DNA from: Ceratopteris richardii | Taxonomy: Eukaryota; Streptophyta; Polypodiopsida; Polypodiales; Pteridaceae | NCBI GenBank assembly: GCA_020310875.1 | Contig: CM035414.1 | Location: forward strand, 196,556,909 to 196,620,908 | Length of the DNA: 64,000 bases | Reading direction: 5' to 3' | In this document: positions 23,707 through 35,292 of the stretch, one piece after another | Layout of the letters: each line of letters opens with the position of its first letter | Position numbering within the stretch: the stretch's first letter is position 1 | Made by a program: the position numbers and the translations under genes | The notes under the pieces: model-generated | What the model saw: the letters and a program-made list of their open reading frames with translations, nothing else | The model's database searches: none | What the model was told of the DNA's origin: nothing

Positions 23707-25178
23707 TGCCATTCTCTTAGAATCCAGAGTGCTAAAATGAATGATCCCTTCTCTATTCAAAGGTTTTCATTTAAATTTTATCTTGTTCACATTTAAATGG
23801 ATAAAAGTTAGTTTAGAAACATTAAGAAAAAGTTTAGAAAAACATTTAAAAAACTAACAATAACAATGAAAAAATTGAACATGATATAATGGAAATAATT
23901 GAGAATTTATTTGATGATAATGGCAATATAAAAACCTTGACGATCAAGTTTTGATATGAAATAATCTATGGTGGAAGTAAATAAATTATTTTCAGGTGAA
24001 ATGCTCATGGAATCTGTGTTCATGCCATTAAGCATGACATAGTGATCCTAATAATGACATCCACTTCTCACTTGCAATATCATGGTGTATCATTCTTGCA
24101 ACTTTTGCTATTTATGACTTATGTGCTTGTTCAATTGCATATTCTTTAGAGAATATTATATGAAAAAACCAGTTGAACATTTCTTCTGAATAGTTGGATT
24201 GTAGTAGACCATCTTCATGATGAGTGCTCTTAAAGTAAACACCTTTATCTCTGTAATGTGACTTCTCCATTTGGTGTACTAAAAATCCTATTTATCCAAA
24301 TGGGTTCATAAAAAACGTTCCATGTGCAAAAAGAATATGCGGTGGTTGGGTCAATGAAATGTACAAATAATATTGAAAAGAATATTAAAAAATATAAGCA
24401 AAACTTACTATGTAGTGTGTAATGTTGTTCTCTCCCCATGAAAAGAATATTAAAATATAAGCAAAACTTACTATGTAGTGTGTAATGTTGTTCTCTCCCC
24501 ATGATAGGATGAATGACTATGTAAAATCCTTCAAAGTCACTTGGAATAGTTGTCGTTTCAAAGTGTTAGTGCCAATCAAACCAATCAAATAATATAACTG
24601 ATCTAAGGATGTCCAAACCTTCTTTTGCCTGTTAATGAGATCAACCTAACTCTCATTGTCTCTCATAATAAAACATAGTTCTTTCCAAAGCTTCCTTTTT
24701 CCATCATCTTGACTATTCACATCTCTTTTAAAGAAACAACTTGCCTTCTTCCGTATCATTGAAACTTGTTGTAAAATCTCTTGAGATGCAAACAATTAAA
24801 GGTACATGACCACCATGAAAACCAATAGAATTAAGAAACTATTCTATTTTTCAATTATCTTTGCTAAATTCTTCTCCAGTAATTATAGGGAGCAGTTCTA
24901 GTGAACCTCTATTTTTGTTAGAAGCTACTTGCCTACATAGTCTGTTTTGTACAATCTAATTTTCTAGCCTAAACTAGTCCATTTGGAGAGGTGGATATTG
25001 CAATATGAAGATATAAAAGTATAGTATGTGTGGAAAGAACCTTAGATGATTTGGATTCGAGATGTTGATTCAAATACGTACAAATAGGTTGACTAGCTAT
25101 AGAAGGGGATGAACTAGAAGGACCTAACAGGGCCTTCTTATCCTTTTTATAAAAATCTAAGAGATAGTTGGTATTAGA
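23707..25178. other. Spacer with one tandem duplication
   Basis: AT-rich and without recognised coding. It includes the tandem repeat at 24375-24502. The last 200 bases may be leader sequence of the plus-strand Copia that follows, but no LTR or primer site is visible. Confidence 0.45.
24375..24502. repeat. Two-copy tandem repeat, about 64 bp each
   Basis: 24375-24439 (65 bp) and 24440-24502 (63 bp) are head-to-tail and nearly identical. They differ only in the length of one A run. Each contains TACTATGTAGTGTGTAATG. A recent local duplication. Confidence 0.95.
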
Positions 25179-25393
25179 GTGGAGTTGAGATCTACAGAGG
25201 ATCTATGGAAGGAGATTTGCATAAAGGAAAAAGGATCAAGGACTCATCGAGCTTCACAAAAAGGTATCTTTCATAAACTATCACAGACATGGGAGATTTG
25301 GGATAAAAGGCTGAGGTTTTGGAAAAAGATAACTATTAACCAACGAGAATTAGAGTATCAAACTATCTTATGAGCAAAGGACTCTAGCCTATT

Positions 25394-25876
25394 ATGTGTG
25401 GATATGAGCAAGCATCTGAGCTTGACCTAAAGGATCCAAAGGCTACAAATGTAGAGCTAAGGACCTTGAAGGAAGGTGAATCTTTTGCCCTTTATACAAA
25501 TAAGAATAAAGCTAAGGATAAAGGTAAAATCAATAAGAATGAAGAAGAGGCTACTACCTCTCAAACTAATTATGCAGGAAGAGGAAGAGGTGCTAGAGGA
25601 AGGGGTAGAGGAGGAAAGCAAGGCAGAGGGAGATCCCATAACAATCCACCTTGCAACATTTGTGGTCTTACCAACCACACCACAGAAGAATGCTTCAAGA
25701 ATACTAAAAGTCAAAGGGGAAGAGGCTTCCATAGAGGTAGCTATGGACAATCTAGAGGAAGGTACAACAATGGAGGAGGCAACTACAACCATAACTACAA
25801 TCAAGGCTGCAACAACAACAATAATTATCAAGGTGGTTTTAGAGGAAGAAGGGACTACAACAACTATACTGCATGA
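25394..25876 (+). pseudogene. Copia D gag C-terminus with RGG-rich zinc knuckle
   Basis: A CX2CX4HX4C knuckle (CNICGLTNHTTEEC) sits at about residues 91-104 of a 160-residue stretch. It is flanked by an Arg/Gly-rich segment before it (GRGRGARGRGRGGKQGRGR) and an RG/Asn/Tyr-rich tail after it. Such basic flanks bind nucleic acid in Copia nucleocapsids. The tail is unusually RGG- and Asn-rich. The upstream gag part is at 25179-25380. Confidence 0.85.
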
Positions 25877-26537
25877 ACCTTTTGAGTAAAGTTATGTATG
25901 TGCCAACTATAACCAAAAACCTAATTAGTGCTGGGCAGATTGTTGAGAATGGTTTATAGGTCAGATTCACTAAGCATGGAGCATATGTGGAAGACCCTCA
26001 ACAAGGCTTCAAAAGGATTTCTAAAGGTGAGAAGTCTGGTAGATTATTCACATTTGAGATTGAAGACACAAGGAACATAGCACTATTCAATTATAGAGAT
26101 CAAAACTTAACTGAGTTAGAAATATGACACAAAAGGCCAGGACACATAGGAGAATGAACTCTAAAGCAAATATGTAGGGATCAAAGTATGCTTGGCATTC
26201 CTAATGTGACCAAGGAACATATGATATACAAATGTGGAGCATGCTAATTTGGCAAAGCTCACAGGCAACTGATAATTATAGGAAAGTCAAGTTACCATAT
26301 GATTTGGAAAATGACTTTCCAACCCTCACTCAAGAAGATCAACAATTAGCAGAAGATATCAACTCAGAAGATGAAGAATAGATTGACTTCAAGGCTTGAA
26401 AGTCAAGAGGCAAGATCAAACTCAAGCAATTAGAAGACATACCAGAGTCTTCAAATCAAGCACTAAGGAGATCACAAAGAGAAAGCAAAAAGCCCATAAG
26501 GTATGGCTATGATACATCATTAATCACCAAGCATTAT

Positions 26538-27578
26538 GTGTATATCACTAAAGCTTCTATGGCAGAAGAGCCTTCTTCATTTGAAGAGGCTAGGAAGAAG
26601 AAAGAATGGAGAGAAGCCATGCAGGAAGAAGTAGAAGCACTTCAAGGAAACCATACTTGGGATCTAGTTCCCAAGAAGCCATGCATGAAGGTAATTGGAT
26701 CTAGGTGGATATACAAAATAATAAAGAATTCAGATGGCTCTATAAACACGTACAAGGAAGGGCTAGCGGCAAAGGGATTTGCCCAAACTCATGGAGTGTA
26801 TTATGAAGAAACTTTTTCACCTATGGCAAAGATACCGACAATTAGGGTTTTGGTAAGTATTGTTGCCTCTAAAAAATGGAATTTATATCAGTTAGATATC
26901 AAGAATGCATTCTTGAATGGATGGATATCAGAAGAGGTGTATACGGCACAACCACTAGGTTTTGAAGATGAAGATAAAATAGGTTATATATGTAGGCTAA
27001 GGAATGCACTCTATGGTCTCAAGCAAGCTCCTAAATGAGCTTGGAACCATAGGCTTGTTACTTATTTGCAAGACCAAGGCTTTGTGGCTAGCAAGGCAAA
27101 TTCTTCTTTATTTGTCAAGAAGAACAAATCAGAAGTTATCTACTTATGTGTCTATGTAGATGATATCATCATTACAGGGAATGATGCTAATCGCATCAAG
27201 CAGATTAAAGCTCAACTAATGGAAGAATTTAAAATCAGTGATCTTGGTTTATTAACCTACTTTCTTGGCTTAGAGCTTGTGTACAAAGATTCTAGTATGT
27301 TTATTACTCAAAGGAAGTATATACATGATATGTTAGTAAAGTTCAAGATGGAGAACACTAAAAGTGCAGGTACTCCTATGGAACTCAACCATAAGGTGTG
27401 TTCTCATGAAGGAGAACTACTTGATGATGTTAGAGGTTATCAACAACTTGTGAGAAGTTTCAATTATGCTACTCTAACAAGAGTAGACATTGCCTATGGA
27501 GTAAGTACATTGAGTCAGTTTATGCATGTACCAATGAAGTCTCATATGGAAGCTGCAAAAGGGTGCTTACGTATCTAA
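26538..27578 (+). pseudogene. Copia D reverse transcriptase
   Basis: From left to right: [62 protein letters not shown], then VYVDDIIITGND (catalytic YVDD near 27155), DLGLLTYFLGLEL and QRKYIHDMLVKFKME. All are core Copia RT blocks in order. Part of element D; broken. Confidence 0.93.
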
Positions 27579-28254
27579 AGGGTACAATGAATCAAGGGTT
27601 GTTCTATCCCTTCACTTCTGACATAGATATAAAGATGTATTCTGATGCAAATTGGGCTGGCTCCAAGGATGATAGGAGGAGCACCTCAGGGTACCTATCC
27701 TTTGTACGTTCAAAGCTTATATGAATTCAGCAATATGCTTCTCATTAGGACGAGTGAGCAGCATATCATCAATATACACAACAATGATCAAAAGCACATC
27801 ATCTCCATGCTTAACATATAAGGTGCTCTCAGTTGGATTGTTCTCAAAACCATGTGTAATCAAGTAGGCATGTATCTTTTCATACCAAGCACATGGTACT
27901 TGTTTCAAATCATATAATGACTTTTTCAACCTGCACACTTTAGTTTCATGCCCTTTCTACACAAAATTAGTACATGAAAGTAATGATTGAATTGCATCTT
28001 CCATAAAAATAACATCACAACTAACCAAAATGCATTTAATCTGTGGATTATACATATGATATCCTTTTCTTTTAGAATTATACCCAACAAGAATACATTA
28101 CACTACTTTCTCATCTAATTTCGTGCATTGTTGTTCATGCAATAATGCATATGCCACACAACGAAAGACATGCAAATGAGCAACAAATGGCTTACGACCA
28201 TGCCAAGCCTCATAGGGAGTGATAGATTGCAATGCTTTGGTGGAACACTTGTTA

Positions 28255-28302
28255 AATATATATGTTCCACACAAAATAGCACTTGTGTGGAACATATATA
28301 TT
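28255..28302. repeat. Perfect 20-bp palindrome with 8-bp loop
   Basis: The left arm 28255-28274 (AATATATATGTTCCACACAA) and right arm 28283-28302 are exact reverse complements around the loop AATAGCAC. It lies in the integrase part of fragment F, where the related element A has no palindrome. Confidence 0.95.
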
Positions 28303-28471
28303 AAAGCCTGACTTTTGACCATAGACTTCACCATGTCCATGAGAGACTTATTCTTTCTTTCTACAAATCCATTTTGTTGAAGCTATGTGGTAAAGCCTGA
28401 CTTTTGACCATACACTTCACGATGTCCATGAGAGACCTATTCTTTCTTTCTACAAATCCATTTTGTTGAGG
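28302..28471. repeat. Tandem duplication, 81-bp units spaced 89 bp
   Basis: 28302-28382 recurs at 28391-28471 with a few changes. The unit begins TAAAGCCTGACTTTTGACCA. The first unit starts where the palindrome's right arm ends. Only one copy is present in elements A and E. Confidence 0.92.
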
Positions 28472-28540
28472 TGTATACAACACTATCCACTGATGTTTTA
28501 TCCCACGCTCAACCAAAACTACATTAAAATCAAAAGACAT

Positions 28541-29229
28541 ATCAATAGTGTATCAAAGTGCACATTATATCTCAAGCTTAAGAAATTGGTGTGCTAGAGA
28601 TGGTTATCCTATGTGGAGACTCGTTGTTTGTTGTTGGAGGAAACTCCAAAAAATAGTAAAAAAACCAAAGTCGAAGCGATCAAAGCTTAGTCAAAAGATG
28701 AAGGCTATGACAAAAGAGGAGCACAAGCATAGAATTGTAGGAAGGGTTCTATCAAATTTTCCCATCTCAAATTCCTCCTCAAAATAGGGTTTTCTCCAAT
28801 TTACCCAAAATACTTGTAAAAATGCCTATTTTCAACATAAAACCTTAAAGCTCACATTGTAGATTAGTAATCAAGCTTCAAGGCCATGAAAAATATCTCC
28901 ATACTAATTTTTGTATTTTTTTAAATTTGTTTTGGCTTCCGTATAGCCTCTAGACACTACTTCTTAACCTAGACTAGACACTATAGTGTGGACATAGCTC
29001 TTTAAAAATCTCCAAAATTGAAAGAGCTCTCATTTGTTGGGGTTAGATTGTTGAGTCTAGAATCTTTATGAGGTTTGTGGTAATTTTTTGAGCAATAGAG
29101 AGCTTCTTGTACCATATTGCCTCTTATCTACTTATGAGTACGTGTGTTTGTGCATGTATATCTTGGTGCCTGTTAGCTCAATAAATGGTCGGTTTTGGTG
29201 CCCTAATATGTTCATATTTGGCAGAAGAA
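28541..29229. other. Spacer, nothing recognised
   Basis: A 79-codon plus-strand frame at 28548-28787 has a Lys-rich middle but shows no motif. Otherwise AT-rich and noncoding in appearance. Confidence 0.45.
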
Positions 29230-30500
29230 GATGTTTGATTACAGGTACTTGAAGAGTGATCAAATGTTTGAAGGGAAGTATTTGCAACTACATGACGCCA
29301 TCATGATCAGAATGGATCAGGAACTTGGTACTACTGTTGGAAATGCATTGATAGACACGACATGCAGCAGCTAGTAGAATCATGAAAAATTAGTTTCTTA
29401 GTTGCTTCATACATTCGTTGAAGGTTCCTGTACATGTCAGGCCCCACACAGCAATGATTTTTGGATCGATTTTAAGGCATAGAGGTCAAGGATATCATCG
29501 GCCTTACTGGATCTGTATCAACTATGCTAAGTCTCCATGATCACCAACTGAAAGGATCTCTTGAACCAAATGTTTGGATCAGAGTTCAGCTGCAGGTTCA
29601 TCTTGGGTGAAAGTATCTATCTTCTTATATATCCGAGTGCTGTAGACCACATGTGAAGGAAAAAATCGTTGAGAAGGGCAGAAACACAACCATTAGGATT
29701 GAAGTTGGATTTTCCTTTTTGGGGCTCAGATTTATGTTTCTGCACCTTGGAGAAAGAAATTGCTTCAGCTGAAACATCTGTAGGGAGCTTCTTCGGTCTT
29801 TTTTGGGGACATTCGTAGGAGGGCATTTGCAACAGGTCCTTCTACATTTCCATCAACAGACACAATGAGCTTTTCATTTATAGCTGGGGGGCCCTTCGGT
29901 GTTGGCGCGGCCAGCTACAGATAAGGAGGAAAAACTGCGGACCAGGAGTTCTCTCTTCGTTTTCTTTTTGGAGATCGCATAGAGCTGAGGAGGGAGCGCT
30001 GATCTGATACGGAGGGTATGTGGAGGGGAGCGCTCATTCAGAGGACCAGATGCTGATCCTTAGGAGGGAAATCTATCCAGCTTTTCAATCTGACGCTTAG
30101 AGGTGGTTTTGCACCGCTATGGCTTTTGGGCCCGCGGAGAATGGAGCAATCGCAGAAACATTGATAGCAACACCGAAACACACAGTATCCCCCAATCCTG
30201 GATTTGCATATCCAAAGTTTCGGCTCGATCCTTGAAGAACTGGACTTGCTATTCCGAACGTATGGGTTGATTCTATGAGAGCATGTTCCCACCACATTCT
30301 TGTCACATAAAGGGCGATCCCTTTGATATTGATTTTCATTACAGGGCTTGGATTGTAAGTATCCCGAATTTTATGCCGATTGTATAACGCAATGTTTGTA
30401 ACTGAAGATTCTATTTCGTTCCTGTTGGTGTGTTGCGTGAGCTCATGTGTAATTGTCACTGTCACCCAAGTTTTCATGAGGTGTCTGAAATCAGGAAATG
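29230..30500 (-). other. Locally GC-richer unrecognised block, possible gene remnant
   Basis: Parts look coding-like. On the minus strand 30477-30097 is open for 126 codons (text FGVAINVSAIAPFSAGPKAI), and 29832-29617 is open for 71 codons (text KHKSEPQKGKSNFNPNGC). On the plus strand, 29246 onward after an acceptor-like TTACAG reads YLKSDQMFEGKYLQLHDAI. I recognise no family and cannot set exon borders or even be sure of the strand. It may be a degraded host gene, a processed pseudogene or an unclassified element. Confidence 0.3.
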
Positions 30501-31465
30501 TTCAGCGCAAAAATAAGCAAGGAAGACAGTAGACAAGGAATTTGCAGATTGCACTGAGTAATATAATAGAAAGCCGGTATATTTGCTTTAAAACAGCCAA
30601 TAGTTGAACAATTTTCTGGCAGTGCTGTGTAAGCTCACAAATGCATGATGGTGATTTTTAACATCATCATCAACCTTGTCGTCCTTTTCAGTTTGAAAAC
30701 TTTTGATATTTATTAATAGAGAAGAAGATTATAAAGAGTGGGGAGAGGGATCCAGATTTAAAGGTGCTCCCATGTCTACCCGCACTTGACACATGGGTTC
30801 AAGATTCTTGACATATTACTTGCAGGCATGTATGGTGCGGACACACTTGGCGCGTGGGATCAAGGTCCATGGCATATTGCTTGGAAGTGTGTAAAATGTG
30901 GTTGTCCTTGCATAATGTAATGTGATGAATTGGCGAGGATGGCTCTTACATGATTGAGTGCCTACATCCATGTGTTGAGGGAAGGATCGGGAAAAGTAGA
31001 TCCTTCACACTGTCAAACAACCCAATCATCTATTAAAATTGGAAGGATCGGAAGCCTTCTTGTTTATTGGTGTAGCTTGAGGAGATGGGTAAGTTATTGC
31101 TCTTGGTTTGATGGCAGATTATGCTGATTGGAGATTCATTGTGCCAGGAAAGTAGGGGATGATGAGATACAGAGGAGGCCAATAAAGCTCTAGTCATCAC
31201 TCAGATTCAATTGAGGGAGAAAATTTCCCTCAAGAGACGTAATGATTGAAGAAGTTAGTCGATCATTGCCAATAGCAAATTCACACTTTTGAGGGCATGA
31301 GGGCGAGGCAAGAAGCTGAAGGGAAGTGAAAGAGAGCTAGTGAGAAAAGAAGAGGAAAAGGTGTGAGAAAGTGCATGAGTATGTGTATGTGAGAAAGGGA
31401 AGGAAGTGCGAGCGGGATGCTTATGAAGCTAGGGCATAGGCCAACGGAGTGTCAATCAGGAGCTA
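30501..31465. other. Spacer; possible LTR of the Tat-like Gypsy at its right end
   Basis: No coding signal. Purine-rich from about 31320 to 31420 (GAAGTGAAAGAGAGC and similar). The right end leads into the leader motif at 31556, so an LTR may lie here, but no partner copy was found. Confidence 0.4.
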
Positions 31466-31712
31466 ATTGTGGCCTCCAGGTAATCCAATTGCGAGGGATT
31501 TGAACAAAATAAAACCTCGTATAATCACTTTTTCCTTGGGCTTAGGAATAATCATTTTGGTGCGTTTGCCGGGAACATATGCGCTAGTGCGTAGACATAG
31601 GAAGGATTTCATTGTGAGCAAATTGTGGGCTCTAAGTAATCCAAGTGGATCAATTGCGAGGGGTTTGAGCAGAATAAAGGCTTTCACAATCATCTTTTCC
31701 TTGGGCTTAGGA
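31466..31712. repeat. Direct repeat flanking the Gypsy leader motif
   Basis: Unit 31466-31547 and unit 31622-31712 share AATTGCGAGG, then GAATAAA-like text and the end TTTTCCTTGGGCTTAGGA. They are diverged and differ by a small length change. The leader motif lies between them, 8 bases after the first unit. Confidence 0.85.
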
Positions 31713-33220
31713 GCCTTTCAGTGCCTACATGCATGGTTGGCTTATCTTTTGATGTGGATGCATCTACTTCCATTTTTTAGTGTGAAGCCTTCATATCACC
31801 AATCAATCACTCTATAGATCACAACATTACTTTATCATGTGCACATAGTCGTGCTTGATGTCCATACATTGATTATGCATGCAGATCAATTATGTGAATA
31901 CTTTTGGCATGGTTGCCACAAACTTCTATTGTAAAACTTAATTTTGGAAGAAGGCTTTGATCTTCTCAAGTAAGTTTGACATGTTGCTACATGCATATAA
32001 TGATAGGACTTAGGGAGGACATTCAACCAAGTCTCATGATGAATATGAACCAAGGGGAAATTTAACAGATACTTTATAGTCATGTTGTGATATTTGGTTG
32101 AAAATCCTCTAAAGTTGCTAGACAACATTTCAAAGCACTCACCAAATGATCCACAAGTCCCTGCCATGAGTGTGTTTCAAATGAATTCTCATGCAAAGCC
32201 AATCAAGCATAGACAACTTTGTATAACTCCTCAATCAAGGTATTCACCTAAATACATGGTTAAAATTTTAATCGATACAGGTGTCATAGCTAATGTGATA
32301 AGGTTATCCCTTGTATAGACCCTTAAGTACAAGATAAAACCAGTTGAAGCCCACTTGATAGGCTTAGGTGGAACACAATCTCTGATTAGAGTAATTACCC
32401 TTCCCGTGCATCTTGGAATGGGCACATTAACTATTAAATTTTTAGTTTGTGAGGATGATGATTTGATGGAAGAATTCATACTTGAACAAGATTAGCTGTT
32501 TAAAAATTCAATGGGTCTAAACATAGCTCAAGGCACCGATCCTCAAGTGGGAAAGAAAAGATATACTTGTACCTCTTTTCACTTCATCTTCTAATGGTTT
32601 GATGCCCAAACAAACTCCACAGATTCTTGACTCTTACTCTAAGACATCATTTACACCCAAAAAACCACCTATCAATCAAACTAAAATCAAAGATACACCT
32701 AATGAAGTACAACCACAATCAAAGAACCCGGGATGATGTGGCTCTGAAATAACTAAAAAATGTTGGTTAGCCAAATCTCTTGTGGTAGCACAAGCATCAG
32801 ACACACAAATTTGAGTGGCCAAGACATTGTTAACACTAGCGAATGTTATCATGGCCCATATTCTAGAAATCAACTTCCTACACAAAGCCATATCAAGAAG
32901 TTAGACCACAACCTCCTAAGACACGACTTATAGTCACATAACTTCAGATATCCAACACCATTAGAGCCACATAGAATCAATACAATCAAGTATGGGTTCT
33001 AAAATCTATCCTTATGCCTCAATAGATACCAATCCCAAACACACAAGGAAGCTCACACATCAAAGAGAAGCAACCAGAAGAACAAAAGTATAGGATCATA
33101 CAAGTTTCTTGAAAAGTCTCAACTACTATATCCGTTCCTAAGAGATGTACCAATCCTCTTCCTAATCCCATCACCATTTCTTCATCAATCATAGAACAAA
33201 AGAAACCACTCACTCCTGAA
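31466..33220 (+). mobile_element. Tat/Athila-like Gypsy remnant: leader and protease
   Basis: The motif at 31556-31577 (TTTGGTGCGTTTGCCGGGAA) resembles the primer-site/leader motif of plant Tat/Athila elements (TGGCGCCGTTGCCGGGGA). Downstream, 32094-32500 carries a retropepsin-like block (MVKILIDTGVIANVIRLSLV, with Asp-Thr-Gly), followed by hydrophobic strands as in Gypsy proteases. Text to about 33220 may be degraded pol leader. Badly broken and incomplete. Confidence 0.6.
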
Positions 33221-34057
33221 GAGCATGCACATTAAAGTCATTGCTTTTCATATCTTCATAAGACTTGTGCACCTTTTTCTCTTATCATTATTGATATGTC
33301 TCAAAGTGAGTACATATCCAAAGTACTTCATCGATTCAATATGCAGGGTGGAAAGGCATTGAGTACACCTTTACCCACATATGTGAAATTGAGCAAGGAT
33401 GACTACCCCAAATCAGATGAGGAAAAGGAATTCATGACCAAAATTCCCTATCAGTCTGCTGTTGGTAGTCTCATGTATGCTATGGTAGCTACGAGACCAG
33501 ACATTGCATTTGCAGTGGGAGTTGTGAGCAGATATATGTCTAATCCTGGTTAGAAACATTAGGAAGCGGTCAAAATGATTTTGAGATATCTGAGTGGCAC
33601 TAAAGACAAGTGTCTATGCTTAGGTAGAGGGAAAGCATCCATTATTGGTTACACAGATTCTGACTATGCTGGTTGTGTAGACAATCGTAAGTCTACATCA
33701 GGGTACATTTTTCATTTTGCTGGAGGTGCTATCTCTTGGAGATCTCGTCTTCAAGAATGTACAGCTGTTTCCACCACAGAAGCAGAGTATGTTGTAGCAA
33801 GTGAGGCATGTAAGGAAGCATTGTGGCTTTCTCGTCTTGCTTGTGATATGGGTTTGCCTCAGCATGTACCTCACTTGCTCAGTGATAGTCAGAGTGCCAT
33901 TGCTTTGGCTAAGAATCCGGTATATCATGCAAAGACCAAGCACATTGAGATGAGGTATCACTTCATTAGAGATTGCTTAGCCACTGAGAGCATTATTCTT
34001 GAGAAGGTTCACACTCGAGATAATGCTGCAGATGCTTTGACTAAAAACAGACTGTAA
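33221..34057 (+). mobile_element. Copia fragment: RT end and RNase H
   Basis: Starts with SQSEYISKVLHRFNMQ and VKLSKDDYPKSDEEKEFM, then VGSLMYAMVATRPDIAFAVG, LRYLSGTKDKCLCLGRG, YTDSDYAGCVDNRKSTSGYI, STTEAEYVVASEACKEALWL, LSDSQSAIALAKNPVYHAKT and DNAADALTKNRL. These are the C-terminal RT and RNase H blocks of a Copia element of another lineage than A/B. The upstream pol is absent here. Few breaks in the piece. Confidence 0.92.
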
Positions 34058-35292
34058 GTTCGACCGCATTTGTGAGACCTAAGAAGTCTGTCTTCGTGCT
34101 CCCTGTGTATTGTGTTTTCAGCGTATTCTACAGCTCTGTGCGGAGTACTGTGTGCGGCGTCAGGAGCTCGGTTTTCTACTCCGAGCATATCGTCGTGGAG
34201 CTCTCGAGAAGGAGAGTGCAGTGTGGTGCATCGCCATCAAAATACTTCATGTTAATCTCCAAAATAACAAGCTATCCTTGATGTTAGAACACTTCTATAT
34301 CAAGAATAACTCAAAACCTTGATCAATTTTGGAAGACCAATGTTAAACTATCAAGATTTGCACTAACTATGAAGAAAGTTATTACTCAAAAAAGTCTGCT
34401 GCACATAACTCACTCATTGACTAATCAAATGTGTAAAGTTTCCAATGAAACTTTGTATGAGGTGTTGCCTAATGTTTGCAAACTTTCTCCAAGTTAAATC
34501 TTCTCAAAAAATTCAGTAGACCTTGAGAAATGATCCAAACAATCTACCTATGTCTGAAACTGTCCTCCTGTATAGTCGACTTTGACACCTGCAACTTCTA
34601 ATGCATGGTTCTCCCAAACTACAACCCGTTTAATCAAATGCTTTTAGACATAGATGGATTACCTTAGAACTTAGATTTTGACTAATCATTTGTGTAAAAC
34701 TTTACACTATGCACTGCGATCTGATCAATTCTTTGACCATCGAGATGACGCCTGTTTTAGAAGACACTCATCACTTCTTCACATACAAATGTTCCTACAC
34801 ATAATTCTCTCAGTCTGTTTACAATTAGGATCTCAAATCTTAACCATATAAGCATTAAATATGGAATTAGACATCTACAAAAGGATTCCTAAAATTATCA
34901 AACATAGAAGGAGAACACATCGAAATATCAGGTGCAACTTTTTTTTCTACTCAAAAAACTTTACATCTGAGTGATAAGAGAGATCTTCCTCATTTTTAAA
35001 ATGACTCTTATAACATCTAATTCTTCTCATCTCATGCTCTCTCATACTTTCCCCAACTTTCTACTTGTATATATAGGCATATATGTACAAACTCATGACC
35101 ATAACAAAGGTATAAGTGAGCTAACTACAAGTTTAATGTACATATGTATACAAGTCTTCATTTCCTGAATATGCCGTATCTTCAAACTTCATTTGTTAAT
35201 CTTTTCTTCATCTTTTGACTTCAAGTATTTATCCAAGACATCAATTGATGGTTGACTTACACCAACACCTCTAACATCATGGATCCAATCAT
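34058..35292. other. Spacer; may include untranslated end of the preceding Copia
   Basis: 34070-34260 is more GC-rich than its surroundings and could be the 3' end or LTR of the preceding Copia. No repeat partner or CA end was identified. The rest is AT-rich with no coding signal. Confidence 0.4.

Larger units (their letters stand above)
25179..27716 (+). mobile_element. Copia element D, different lineage, broken
   Basis: Gag with zinc knuckle (25394-25876), a post-protease and GAG-pre-integrase stretch (about 25890-26280), integrase C-terminal-side linker (26400-26540), RT (26538-27560) and the start of RNase H (27620-27700). The order is Copia. It differs from the A/B family in sequence and strand. 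No LTRs were seen at either end, and it ends against an opposite-strand Copia fragment at 27717. Several breaks; only part of integrase is recognisable. Confidence 0.85.
27717..28540 (-). mobile_element. Copia fragment F of the A/B family
   Basis: RT text at 27717-27960 ([30 protein letters not shown]). Integrase C-terminal and core text follows at about 27975-28540. It is homologous to element A at about 13570-15020, with rearrangements. No LTR. It begins abruptly at the end of element D. Internal rearrangements are listed separately (28255-28302 and 28302-28471). Broken. Confidence 0.85.

Noticed and set aside
25394-25876. Host RGG-type RNA-binding protein
   Set aside because: The CX2CX4HX4C knuckle and the downstream Copia integrase-linker and RT on the same strand make it a gag remnant.
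28302-28471. CRISPR-like array
   Set aside because: Only two direct units, no short regular repeat-spacer pattern, and the sequence is Copia integrase.
31467-31817. 116-codon plus-strand frame as a gene
   Set aside because: It runs across the direct repeats and the Gypsy leader motif; it is noncoding leader sequence.
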